Assembly (NCBI RefSeq): GCF_002887815.1
Contig: NZ_PDHO01000005.1
Span: 229,899-293,898 of the forward strand
Source of the DNA: Mycobacterium sp. ENV421
GTDB lineage: Bacteria; Actinomycetota; Actinomycetes; Mycobacteriales; Mycobacteriaceae
Direction of reading: 5' to 3'
DNA length: 64,000 nucleotides
The stretch's first letter is position 1. Every line of letters begins with the position of its first letter. This document shows positions 57,151 to 64,000 of this stretch, one piece after another. The notes below the pieces were generated by a model. It was not told where the DNA came from, did not search any database, and saw nothing but the letters and a program-made list of their open reading frames with translations. The translations under genes and the position numbers were made by a program.

Positions 57151-57950
57151 TATTCGCTAGCCTCCAAGTCTCCGGCCGCGGCGGTGCCCAGGTAGACCTC
57201 TTGCACCTTCGGGTTGGCCTGCACCTCGGTGACCGACCCTTCGGCAATCACCTGGCCGCGGGCCAGCACCGTCACCGATGTCGCGAATGCCCGCATGAAG
57301 TCCATGTCGTGCTCGACGACCACGACGGTGCGCGAGGACCCGATGCGCCGCAACAGGTTTCCGGTTTCCTCGCGTTCCTCACCGCTCATTCCGGCGACGG
57401 GTTCGTCGAGCAGCAGCACGTCGGCGTTCTGCACCAGGAGCATGCCGATCTCCAGCCACTGCTTCTGTCCGTGGGCTAGCACGCCGGCGGGCCGGTCGGC
57501 CAGATTCGACAGACCGATGGTCTCCAGCGCCTCCTCGATGGCGGGCAGTACTCCGTGCCGCCTGCGCAGCAGTGTCCACCACGACCGGTCGGCACCCGCG
57601 GCGATGTCGAGGTTCTGCAGCACGGTCAGCTGCTCGAACACGCTGGCAGTTTGGAAGGTTCGTCCGACCCCGCGTCGGGCGATCTGATGGACCTTCTTGC
57701 CCAGCAGATCCACGCCCGACTTGTTGATCGACCCGGTGGCCGGCACCAGGCCGGTGATCGCGTCGATGACGGTGGTCTTGCCTGCCCCGTTGGGGCCGAT
57801 CAGGAATCTCAGGTCGCCTTGGAACAGGGTGAGATCGACGTTGTTGACCGCCTTGAACCCGTCGAAGTCGACAGTGAGACCGCGCACTTCGAGGTATTCG
57901 GTCCCCATGCCGACATTGCCGCCGGCCACCGGTTCGGCGAGTTCGGTCAT
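57150..57950 (-). CDS. urtD: Urea ABC transporter ATP-binding subunit UrtD
   Basis: A 266-residue ATPase: Walker A FLIGPNGAGKTTVID, a LivG-like RRGVGRTFQTASVFEQLTV region, Walker B DVLLLDEPVAGMSGEE and H-loop VVVEHDMDFMRAFA. The signature motif reads LAHGQKQWLEIGM, the form usual for UrtD. The ATG at 57950 overlaps urtC by 4 bp. Confidence 0.95.
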   Translation of the reverse strand: MTELAEPVAGGNVGMGTEYLEVRGLTVDFDGFKAVNNVDLTLFQGDLRFLIGPNGAGKTTVIDAITGLVPATGSINKSGVDLLGKKVHQIARRGVGRTFQTASVFEQLTVLQNLDIAAGADRSWWTLLRRRHGVLPAIEEALETIGLSNLADRPAGVLAHGQKQWLEIGMLLVQNADVLLLDEPVAGMSGEEREETGNLLRRIGSSRTVVVVEHDMDFMRAFATSVTVLARGQVIAEGSVTEVQANPKVQEVYLGTAAAGDLEASE

Positions 57951-59053
57951 GTTGCCGCTCCTACGGTCTCGGCTTCCGCGTGTTGGGCGTCGCCCGCGGA
58001 CGGGGCGCCCGGGGTGCGGCGGCGCCGGCGCAGCAGCGCTCCGACTCCGGCCAGGCCGGCGGGGAAGAAGCCGACTACGACGATGAACAGCAGTCCCTGT
58101 GCGTAGGTCCATCCGGACGGGAACCGTTCGGAGAACGCGGTTTGCGCCCAGGCCACACCGATGGCGCCGAGGATCGGTCCGAGCAGCGTGGTGCGCCCGC
58201 CGATCGCGACGCCGATCAGGAATGCGATGGACGGCACGACGCCGACCTGAGCGGGCGTGATGAATCCGATGATCGGCGCGAACAGGGCACCGGCGACGCT
58301 GGCGAACAGCGCGGCCGCGGTGTAGGCGACGACTTTGATGGTGGCCGGGTCGTAGCCGAGGAAGCGGACCCGTTCCTCGCCGTCACGTACCGCGACCAGG
58401 AGTTCGCCGTAGCGGCTCTGCATCAGCTGGCGCACCACCGCCACCACCACCAGCAGCGTGCCGGCGGCGATGAAGTACAGCATCTGCCGGTTCACCGGGT
58501 CGGAGAGCCGGAACCCGAAGAACGTCCGGAAGCCGTTGAGCCCGTTGCTGCCACCCAGGGTGGCCTGTCCGACGAGCAGGATCGCCAATGCCGCGGCCAG
58601 CGCCTGGGACAGGATCGCGAAGTAGGCGCCCTTGACCCGGCGCTTGAAGACGCCGAGTCCGAGCAGCGCGGCGATGCCGGTCGGGATCACCACGATCGCT
58701 GCCATGGTGAAGGCGGCAGACGAGAACGGTTCCCAATACGACGGCAGCGCAGGGATTCCCGCGATCTGCATGAAGTCCGGCACCGACTGTTTGCGGATCT
58801 CGGCGTCGGCGATCTTGAGATGCATACCCATCATGTAGGCGCCGAGGCCGAAGAACACACCCTGCCCCAGCGTGAGCATTCCGCCGCGGCCCCAGGCCAA
58901 CCCGATGCCTGCGGCCACGATCGCGTAGCACAGGTACTGGCCCAGCAGGCCCAGCCGGAAGCTGGTGAGCATCGCCGGTGCGACGCCGAACAGAATGACG
59001 GCCGCGACCGCGAAGCCCGCCCAGGTCTGCCACCTGCCGACAAGGGTCCTCAT
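57947..59053 (-). CDS. urtC: Urea ABC transporter permease UrtC
   Basis: A 368-residue LivM-type permease with about nine hydrophobic segments and the permease signature around VAVRDGEERVRFLGYDPATI. It overlaps urtB and urtD by 4 bp each. Confidence 0.94.
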   Translation of the reverse strand: MRTLVGRWQTWAGFAVAAVILFGVAPAMLTSFRLGLLGQYLCYAIVAAGIGLAWGRGGMLTLGQGVFFGLGAYMMGMHLKIADAEIRKQSVPDFMQIAGIPALPSYWEPFSSAAFTMAAIVVIPTGIAALLGLGVFKRRVKGAYFAILSQALAAALAILLVGQATLGGSNGLNGFRTFFGFRLSDPVNRQMLYFIAAGTLLVVVAVVRQLMQSRYGELLVAVRDGEERVRFLGYDPATIKVVAYTAAALFASVAGALFAPIIGFITPAQVGVVPSIAFLIGVAIGGRTTLLGPILGAIGVAWAQTAFSERFPSGWTYAQGLLFIVVVGFFPAGLAGVGALLRRRRRTPGAPSAGDAQHAEAETVGAAT

Positions 59054-59934
59054 ACCAAACTCCTTGTCCGCACGGTGAACAGGCCTTGCGGGCGCGCCTG
59101 TAGGAAGATCACGATGACCACAAACACGATGACCTTGGCCAGCGACGCGGTGGTGCTGTACTCGATGAACGAGTTCATCAAGCCGAGTGCGAACGCGGCG
59201 ATCACCGTGCCCTTGATCTGGCCGAGCCCGCCCACGACCACCACGAGGAAGGCGTCGATCAGATAGCTCTGTCCGATGGTCGAACTCGTGGACCCGATGA
59301 GCGTCAGCGCGACGCCGGCCACGCTGGCCAAGCCCGACCCGATGAAGAACGTGGTGATATCGGTTCGGCGGCTGGAAATGCCGCTTGTCTCAGCCAGGTC
59401 GCGGTTCTGTACGACAGCCCGGATACGGCGGCCCATCGGGCTGAGCTTGAGCACCGCGGCCAGCACGGCGACACAGACCACCGCAAGAACCAGGATGAAG
59501 ATGCGGGTCTTGGGCACTACCGCGCCGAGGATCTCCACGCCGCCGGACAGCCATGCCGGTGCGGTGACGTTCACCGCGGGCGCGCCGAAGATGCTGCGCG
59601 CCGCCTGCTGCAAAATCAGCCCGACGCCGAACGTCACCAGCAAGGTGTCCAGCGGACGGTCGTACATCCGCTGGATCAGCGTGACTTCCAGGAGCACCCC
59701 GAGCAGGCCGCCGACCACGAATCCGACGATCAGCGAAAACAGCAGTGATGCCCCGGTATTCGAGATCACCTTCTGCACCACAAAAGCTGTGTAACAGCCG
59801 ATCATGATGAATTCGCCGTGCGCCATGTTGATGACGCCCATCTGGCCGAACGTCAGTGACAGCCCCAGTGCGGCCAGCAACAGGATCGAGCCGAGGCTCA
59901 ATCCCGTCGCTAGCTGTCCGACAAGGACTTCCAT
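59050..59934 (-). CDS. urtB: Urea ABC transporter permease UrtB
   Basis: A 294-residue LivH-type permease. LGLSLTFGQMGVINMAHGEF near residue 22 is the family hallmark, RAVVQNRDLAETSGISSRRT the ATPase-contact loop. Eight hydrophobic segments. It overlaps urtC by 4 bp. Confidence 0.95.
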   Translation of the reverse strand: MEVLVGQLATGLSLGSILLLAALGLSLTFGQMGVINMAHGEFIMIGCYTAFVVQKVISNTGASLLFSLIVGFVVGGLLGVLLEVTLIQRMYDRPLDTLLVTFGVGLILQQAARSIFGAPAVNVTAPAWLSGGVEILGAVVPKTRIFILVLAVVCVAVLAAVLKLSPMGRRIRAVVQNRDLAETSGISSRRTDITTFFIGSGLASVAGVALTLIGSTSSTIGQSYLIDAFLVVVVGGLGQIKGTVIAAFALGLMNSFIEYSTTASLAKVIVFVVIVIFLQARPQGLFTVRTRSLV

Positions 59935-59969
59935 GCTGTCTTAGCTTCCCGTCGCTCCGCTCGCCTCGG

Positions 59970-61232
59970 CTAACCCGACAGGCCCTTGGCCCAGGGGTAG
60001 GACTTCAGGTACGGATCGGGGGTGATCGGGCCGGGGGATTCCCAGATCGTGTAGATCAGCCCGTCGGGATGGATCTCGCCGATCCGTGCGGTCTTGGTGA
60101 TGTGATGGTTCTCGCCGTCGATGGTGACCAGACCCTCCGGGGCGTCGAACGTCACGCCGGCGCAGTTGTCCTGAATCGCCTTGACGTCGAACGACTTCCC
60201 CTTCTCAACGGTGTTCTTCCACAAGTAGACCGAAACGTAGGCGGCCTCCATCGGATCCGAGGTCACCCGGTTCTGGCCGTACTTGTCCTTGAACGCCTTG
60301 ACGAACGCCTTGTTCACCGGGTTGTCCAGGGTCTCGTAATAGTTCCACGCGGTCAGCTGGCCGGCGATGTTCTGCGCGCCGATGCCCTGGACTTCCTCCT
60401 CGGCGATCGACACCGAGACCACCGGCATCTTCTGCGGCGTGAGTCCGGCGTTGGTGTACTCCTTGAAGAACGCCACATTGGAGTCGCCGTTGAGGGTGTT
60501 GAACACCGCACCGGCATTCGACGAGCGAACCTTGTTCACGATCGTGGAGAAATCCGTCGAGCCGAGCGGGGTGTAGTCCTCGCCCTTGATCTCGATGCCG
60601 TTGGCCGCGGCGTACGCCTTGATGATGCGGTTCGCGGTCTGCGGGAACACATAGTCGCTACCCACCAGGTAGAGCGAGGTGATGCCCTTTTCCTTGAGGA
60701 AGTCGAGCGCAGGGACGATCTGCTGGTTGGTGGTGGCGCCGGTGTAGAAGATGTTTTTCGACGACTCCAAACCCTCGTACTGCACGGGGTAGTAGAGCAG
60801 CGCGTTGTTGCTCTCGAAGACCGGCAACATGGCCTTGCGGCTCGAGGAGGTCCAGCCGCCGAACACCGCGGCTACGCAGTCGTTCTTGATCAGCTTCTCG
60901 GCCTTCTGCGCGAACACCGCGGGGTCGGACGCCCCGTCTTCACCGACGATCTGGACCTGCTTGCCCAGCACGCCGCCCTTGGCGTTGATCTCGTCGACCG
61001 CGAGCTTGATCGAGTCACGCACCGTGACCTCGGAGATGGCCATCGTGCCCGACAGCGAGTTCAGCGAACCCACCTTGATAGTGGGCCCGGACGTGTCAAC
61101 GCATGAATCCGACTTTGCTGTGTCGGTCTCGGTGGCCTTGCTGCCGCAGCCGGACAGGATCAGGCCTGCCGTCACCGCCACGCCTGTCGCCGCCAAGAAC
61201 GATCGATTCAATGCGGAGCGCCGGAGATGCAT
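59970..61232 (-). CDS. urtA: Urea ABC transporter substrate-binding lipoprotein UrtA
   Basis: A 420-residue lipoprotein: signal peptide with lipobox LSGC near residue 29, then a type I periplasmic-binding fold. Urea/amide-type signatures are [33 protein letters not shown] and [15 protein letters not shown]. Delivers urea, or a short amide, to UrtBC. First gene of the operon; urtB begins 35 bp downstream. No urease genes occur in the window. Confidence 0.95.
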   Translation of the reverse strand: MHLRRSALNRSFLAATGVAVTAGLILSGCGSKATETDTAKSDSCVDTSGPTIKVGSLNSLSGTMAISEVTVRDSIKLAVDEINAKGGVLGKQVQIVGEDGASDPAVFAQKAEKLIKNDCVAAVFGGWTSSSRKAMLPVFESNNALLYYPVQYEGLESSKNIFYTGATTNQQIVPALDFLKEKGITSLYLVGSDYVFPQTANRIIKAYAAANGIEIKGEDYTPLGSTDFSTIVNKVRSSNAGAVFNTLNGDSNVAFFKEYTNAGLTPQKMPVVSVSIAEEEVQGIGAQNIAGQLTAWNYYETLDNPVNKAFVKAFKDKYGQNRVTSDPMEAAYVSVYLWKNTVEKGKSFDVKAIQDNCAGVTFDAPEGLVTIDGENHHITKTARIGEIHPDGLIYTIWESPGPITPDPYLKSYPWAKGLSG

Positions 61233-61437
61233 AAATGCCCTTTCATGTTGGGAAAGACAAGCATTGGGGCGCCGACAGGCCTACTGGCCCCCGAACCCAC
61301 GGTTGGTGTCGACCCGGACGTTAGGACCAATAAGTTTCTGTGACATATCTGTGTGTGACGAACTTGTTAACCTGCTAGTCATTCGCTGGATGCCGCGGCA
61401 GGCCGACACGGGTAACGATGTCGGTAGCGTGGTCGAT

Positions 61438-61875
61438 ATGGCCGATATGCGAAATGTGACAGCAAGAGTCGGGGCGGCGCTGGTGCTGGCGGCCGCCGGT
61501 GTTGCAGCCACGCACGCCACGTCGAGCGCTGAGCCGGCGCCCGGGCATCAGGTGACCTACACGCTTGCGACCGGCGGTACGTACGACTTCACGATCAGCT
61601 ATCTGACGGCGCAGCCGCCCAGCAAGGACGCCTTCAACACGGACTCGACCGCGTTCATGAAGCGCGAGACCATCACGGTGTCGCCGGACGCGCCGTGGGT
61701 CTTCCAGACCACCCTCGATGACCCGCAGTGGGCATTCCTGCAGGTGTCGAGCACCACGCACGGCGGACAGGGCGCCCCGAACGCGCACTGCGAGGTGTCC
61801 ATCGACGGCCAGATCGCCGTCGCCCAGGACGCGCCCTACAGCCCGCAGTGCTACCTGGCCAAGTGGACGTCGTAA
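61438..61875 (+). CDS. Secreted MmpS-like protein
   Basis: A 145-residue protein. A signal peptide or anchor spans about 5-32 (VGAALVLAAAGVAATHAT), followed by a beta-rich domain: HQVTYTLATGGTYDFTISYL, then PWVFQTTLDD, HCEVSIDGQIAVAQDAP and YSPQCYLAKW. The order of strands, the PW and the two Cys near a VDG-like turn recall the extracytoplasmic domain of MmpS proteins, but the similarity is distant and no mmpL gene is adjacent. The ATG at 61438 is used; 61447 is possible. It is divergent from urtA. Confidence 0.65.
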   Translation: MADMRNVTARVGAALVLAAAGVAATHATSSAEPAPGHQVTYTLATGGTYDFTISYLTAQPPSKDAFNTDSTAFMKRETITVSPDAPWVFQTTLDDPQWAFLQVSSTTHGGQGAPNAHCEVSIDGQIAVAQDAPYSPQCYLAKWTS

Positions 61876-62328
61876 TCACAGGCGCTTGCTGAAGAAGACC
61901 CGCCGAAAGCCGTCCTGGCCGGCGCGGTGGGTTTCCACGTAACCGAAACGCGGATACATCGCGATGTTCTCCGTCATCGCGGCATTGGTGTAGAGCCTGA
62001 CCTCGGTCAGGCCGGCCGCGCGGGCGTCATCCTCGGCGCGGCGCAGTAGCACCGCCCCGCATCCACGGCCCTGGGCCTTTGGCGCCACAGCGATGGATTC
62101 CAGCAGCAGGTGGTCGTCCAGCACACAGGTGACAAGGCTGCCGGCCAGCTGGTCGGCGTCGGTCAGCACCCACACGGTGGCGTCGCTGATGAGTGCGGCG
62201 TAGTCGGCGTCCATTGGCGCCGGCCGACGGCCGATGCGCTCGACGTACTTCTCATATGCCCGTTCGGCGAGCTCAGCGATGGACGCGGCATCGGACGGTA
62301 TCGCCCGACGTAACGACGGTTCGGCCAC
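61876..62328 (-). CDS. GNAT-family N-acetyltransferase
   Basis: A 150-residue acetyltransferase. The acetyl-CoA pyrophosphate-binding motif A is in LESIAVAPKAQGRGCGAVLL and the C-terminal TNAAMTENIAMYPRFGYVET motif B is intact. The acceptor substrate is unknown. Its stop abuts that of the convergent MmpS-like gene. Confidence 0.9.
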   Translation of the reverse strand: MAEPSLRRAIPSDAASIAELAERAYEKYVERIGRRPAPMDADYAALISDATVWVLTDADQLAGSLVTCVLDDHLLLESIAVAPKAQGRGCGAVLLRRAEDDARAAGLTEVRLYTNAAMTENIAMYPRFGYVETHRAGQDGFRRVFFSKRL

Positions 62329-62343
62329 TCAGCCACCGTAAGT

Positions 62344-63243
62344 ATGTTGGGAGCGGTGGGCACCTCGATAGCACTCGTCGGTCCCGGCGCGATCGGTTCT
62401 ACCGTCGCCGCGGTGTTGCATGCAGCCGGGCATGCGGTCACGGTGTGCGGGCATACCCGGCGCGATCAGATCGAGGTCCGGCCGGATGACAAGCAACCGA
62501 TCGTGGTACCCGGCCCGGTGCTGACCGACCCGGACGGCATCGACGCTCCGGCGGACCTGGTGTTCCTGGCGGTCAAGGATTCCCAGAACGAGCGGGCGGC
62601 CGGCTGGCTGCAGCGCCTGTGCGACGACAACACGATTGTCTGTGTCCTGCAGAACGGTGTCGAACAGATCGAGCGGGTCGGCCCGTTCTGCCCGTCGGCG
62701 CATATCGTGCCCGCCGTCGTATGGTTTTCCGCGGAGCGGCAGCCGGACGAGTGGGTGCGGCTGCGCACCGAGGCGCGTCTGGTGTTGCCCGACAGTGCTG
62801 ATGCGAAAAGCATTGCGGCGGTGTTCCGGTCGTCGGAAATGGTCGTCGAGATCGACCCCGACTTCACCACCGCGGCGTGGCGCAAGCTGTTGTTCAACGC
62901 ACTCGCCGGCTTCATGGTGTTGGCCCGGCGGCGCTCAGGGATGTTCCGCCGCCCCGACATCGCGGCACTTGCGCGGCGCTACCTGGCCGAGTGCCTGGCC
63001 GTGGCCCGTGCGGAGGGTGCCCGACTGCCCGACTCGGTCATCGACGAGGTGACCGACATGTTCGCCGCCGCACCCGAGGATCTCACCACGTCGATGCTCA
63101 CCGACGCCGAAGCGCGCCGCCGGCTGGAATGGGACATCCGCAACAACGTCATCGTGCGCAAGGCCGCCGTGCACGGGTTGGGCACGCCGGTCGGTGACGT
63201 GTTGGTTCCGCTGCTGGCGGCCGCCAGCGACGGGCCCGGCTGA
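62344..63243 (+). CDS. 2-dehydropantoate 2-reductase (ketopantoate reductase) family protein
   Basis: A 299-residue NADPH enzyme. IALVGPGAIGSTVAAVLHAA binds the cofactor, VVCVLQNGVEQ-like (TIVCVLQNGVEQIE) is the central signature, and the C-terminal ApbA/PanE domain holds KLLFNALAGFMVLARRRSG and TSMLTDAEARRRLEWDIRNN. The usual catalytic Lys and Glu appear present in that domain. It corresponds to Rv2573. Whether it is the pathway enzyme for pantothenate or a paralogue is open. It starts 15 bp from the divergent GNAT gene without a clear ribosome site; GTG at 62356 is an alternative. Confidence 0.87.
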   Translation: MLGAVGTSIALVGPGAIGSTVAAVLHAAGHAVTVCGHTRRDQIEVRPDDKQPIVVPGPVLTDPDGIDAPADLVFLAVKDSQNERAAGWLQRLCDDNTIVCVLQNGVEQIERVGPFCPSAHIVPAVVWFSAERQPDEWVRLRTEARLVLPDSADAKSIAAVFRSSEMVVEIDPDFTTAAWRKLLFNALAGFMVLARRRSGMFRRPDIAALARRYLAECLAVARAEGARLPDSVIDEVTDMFAAAPEDLTTSMLTDAEARRRLEWDIRNNVIVRKAAVHGLGTPVGDVLVPLLAAASDGPG

Positions 63244-63263
63244 CCAAGTGGCATCCTGGCCAG

Positions 63264-63917
63264 GTGGGGCTGATTTTCCGGTTGGTCGAGTTGCTGCTCG
63301 TGATCGTGCCGCTTGCCGGTGCGATTTACGCGGCGGTCAAGGGCGTTTCCGCGATCCGGCGGCAGAACGAGCCGGCGACCGAACCACCTAGCGCGGTGCG
63401 GGACAACGCGAAAAGTCAAGCCGTGCAATGGCGCACGATCACCCGGGTGATCGACGGACACAACCGGACCGACGCTCGCTGGCTGGAGTACGAACTCGAT
63501 GCAGCCAAGCTGCTCGACTTCCCGGCGATGACCGACATGCGAGATCCGCTGACGGTGGCCTTCCACCGGGCCAAGTTGCGTGCCGACCTGGTGCGCCCCG
63601 GCAAGGCCGAAGACCTGCTCGACGACGGCGATGCGGCGCGGCAGTATCTCGACGCCGTCGAGGCTTATGTGACCGCGTTCGAGGCCGCCGAGAACGAGGC
63701 ACGACGGCGCCGCCGCGGTGACTTCTCCCGCCAGGATCAGCAGCGGCTGACCCGGGCGCAAAGCCTGCTGCGGGTGGCAGCCGATCGCGGCGCCACCCCG
63801 CAGGAGCGTGAACGTGCCTACGACCTGGCCTGCGGTGAGCTCGACGGCCTTCTCGTGCTGCCGGACCGGACCACCGCGGCCCTGGAACGGGGGATCGCCG
63901 GGGAGCTCGACGACTAG
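63264..63917 (+). CDS. Membrane-anchored hypothetical protein
   Basis: A 217-residue protein starting at a GTG. One N-terminal membrane segment (about 2-28, LIFRLVELLLVIVPLAGAIY) is followed by a highly charged helical region with DARWLEYELDAAKLLDFPAM, YLDAVEAYVTAFEAAENEAR and ARRRRRGDFSRQDQQRLTRA, consistent with a coiled coil. No known family. It follows the reductase gene by 20 bp and may be co-transcribed. Confidence 0.75.
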   Translation: MGLIFRLVELLLVIVPLAGAIYAAVKGVSAIRRQNEPATEPPSAVRDNAKSQAVQWRTITRVIDGHNRTDARWLEYELDAAKLLDFPAMTDMRDPLTVAFHRAKLRADLVRPGKAEDLLDDGDAARQYLDAVEAYVTAFEAAENEARRRRRGDFSRQDQQRLTRAQSLLRVAADRGATPQERERAYDLACGELDGLLVLPDRTTAALERGIAGELDD

Positions 63918-64000
63918 CGCGCCATTGACAGATCATCGAACGTGCGTGCGGCTCCTCAGGTTGTTGTGGGTAGCTTGACCTGCAGTCCGCCGAGGCAGAG

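Noticed and set aside
63956..64000. Possible 3' end of a minus-strand gene (14 codons then TGA)
   Set aside because: The open stretch entering from the window edge is too short to distinguish from chance.

Overview
The window is high-GC chromosomal DNA from a mycobacterium, most likely a non-tuberculous Mycolicibacterium-type species. The evidence is the phosphatidylinositol mannoside operon (pgsA, patA, pimA), the Ap4A phosphorylase-type HIT protein, the carboxylic acid reductase, frequent GTG starts, many 4-bp start/stop overlaps and a mycobacterial LexA box. From memory, the core gene order (thrS - HIT - pgsA1 - patA - pimA - Nudix; pdxS - tesB - pdxT; yebC; ruvCAB; car/fadD9 and gabT opposed; yajC-secD-secF; peptide-binding lipoprotein - apt - relA; ppiB; MBL hydrolase - hisS) follows M. 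tuberculosis Rv2614c down to Rv2580c, read in the opposite orientation. It is interrupted by species-specific genes.

Layout. 1-2.4 kb: a translationally coupled minus-strand cluster of glycosyltransferase, acyl-CoA dehydrogenase-like protein and PIG-L deacetylase (cut by the window edge). 2.4-8.5 kb: two short-chain dehydrogenases divergent from a SigG-like ECF sigma factor with a SnoaL-type tail, a GAF-ANTAR regulator, a membrane protein, a DUF1990 protein, a PaaI-type thioesterase and a TIGR02611 membrane protein. 8.6-15.1 kb: the thrS/PIM synthesis operon. 15.1-17.8 kb: pyridoxal-phosphate synthase genes flanking a thioesterase, then a 47-codon ORF with a strong Shine-Dalgarno. 17.8-21.5 kb: a catabolic-looking minus operon (3-hydroxyisobutyrate dehydrogenase-like, CMD, CocE hydrolase) divergent from a TetR regulator across a paired palindromic operator.

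21.7-28 kb: yebC, a molybdopterin oxidoreductase, a cupin and ruvCAB behind an SOS box. 28-38.9 kb: a membrane diguanylate cyclase, a lipoprotein hydrolase, carboxylic acid reductase, a membrane protein, a P450-derived fragment, a GABA/aminobutyraldehyde catabolic pair and a nitroreductase. 39-49 kb: Sec accessory genes, a solute-binding lipoprotein, apt and relA. Between apt and relA lies a secreted protein whose C-terminal region looks like an aerolysin/MTX2-type beta-pore stem. 49-56.4 kb: small secreted proteins, two tandem cyclophilins, hisS, and a catalase-like/cytochrome b561 pair behind a CRP-type palindrome. 56.4-61.2 kb: a complete urea ABC transporter urtABCDE. 61.4-63.9 kb: an MmpS-like protein, an acetyltransferase, a ketopantoate-reductase-like enzyme and an unknown membrane-anchored protein.

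The sequence shows no tRNA, rRNA, insertion sequence, CRISPR array or prophage. Several strong inverted repeats between convergent genes look like factor-independent terminators. The items most worth follow-up are the pore-like secreted protein at 45.0-46.7 kb, the glycosyltransferase/acyl-CoA dehydrogenase/PIG-L cluster, the small ORF at 17.6 kb, the paired TetR operator at 20.87 kb and the P450 fragment at 35.0 kb.
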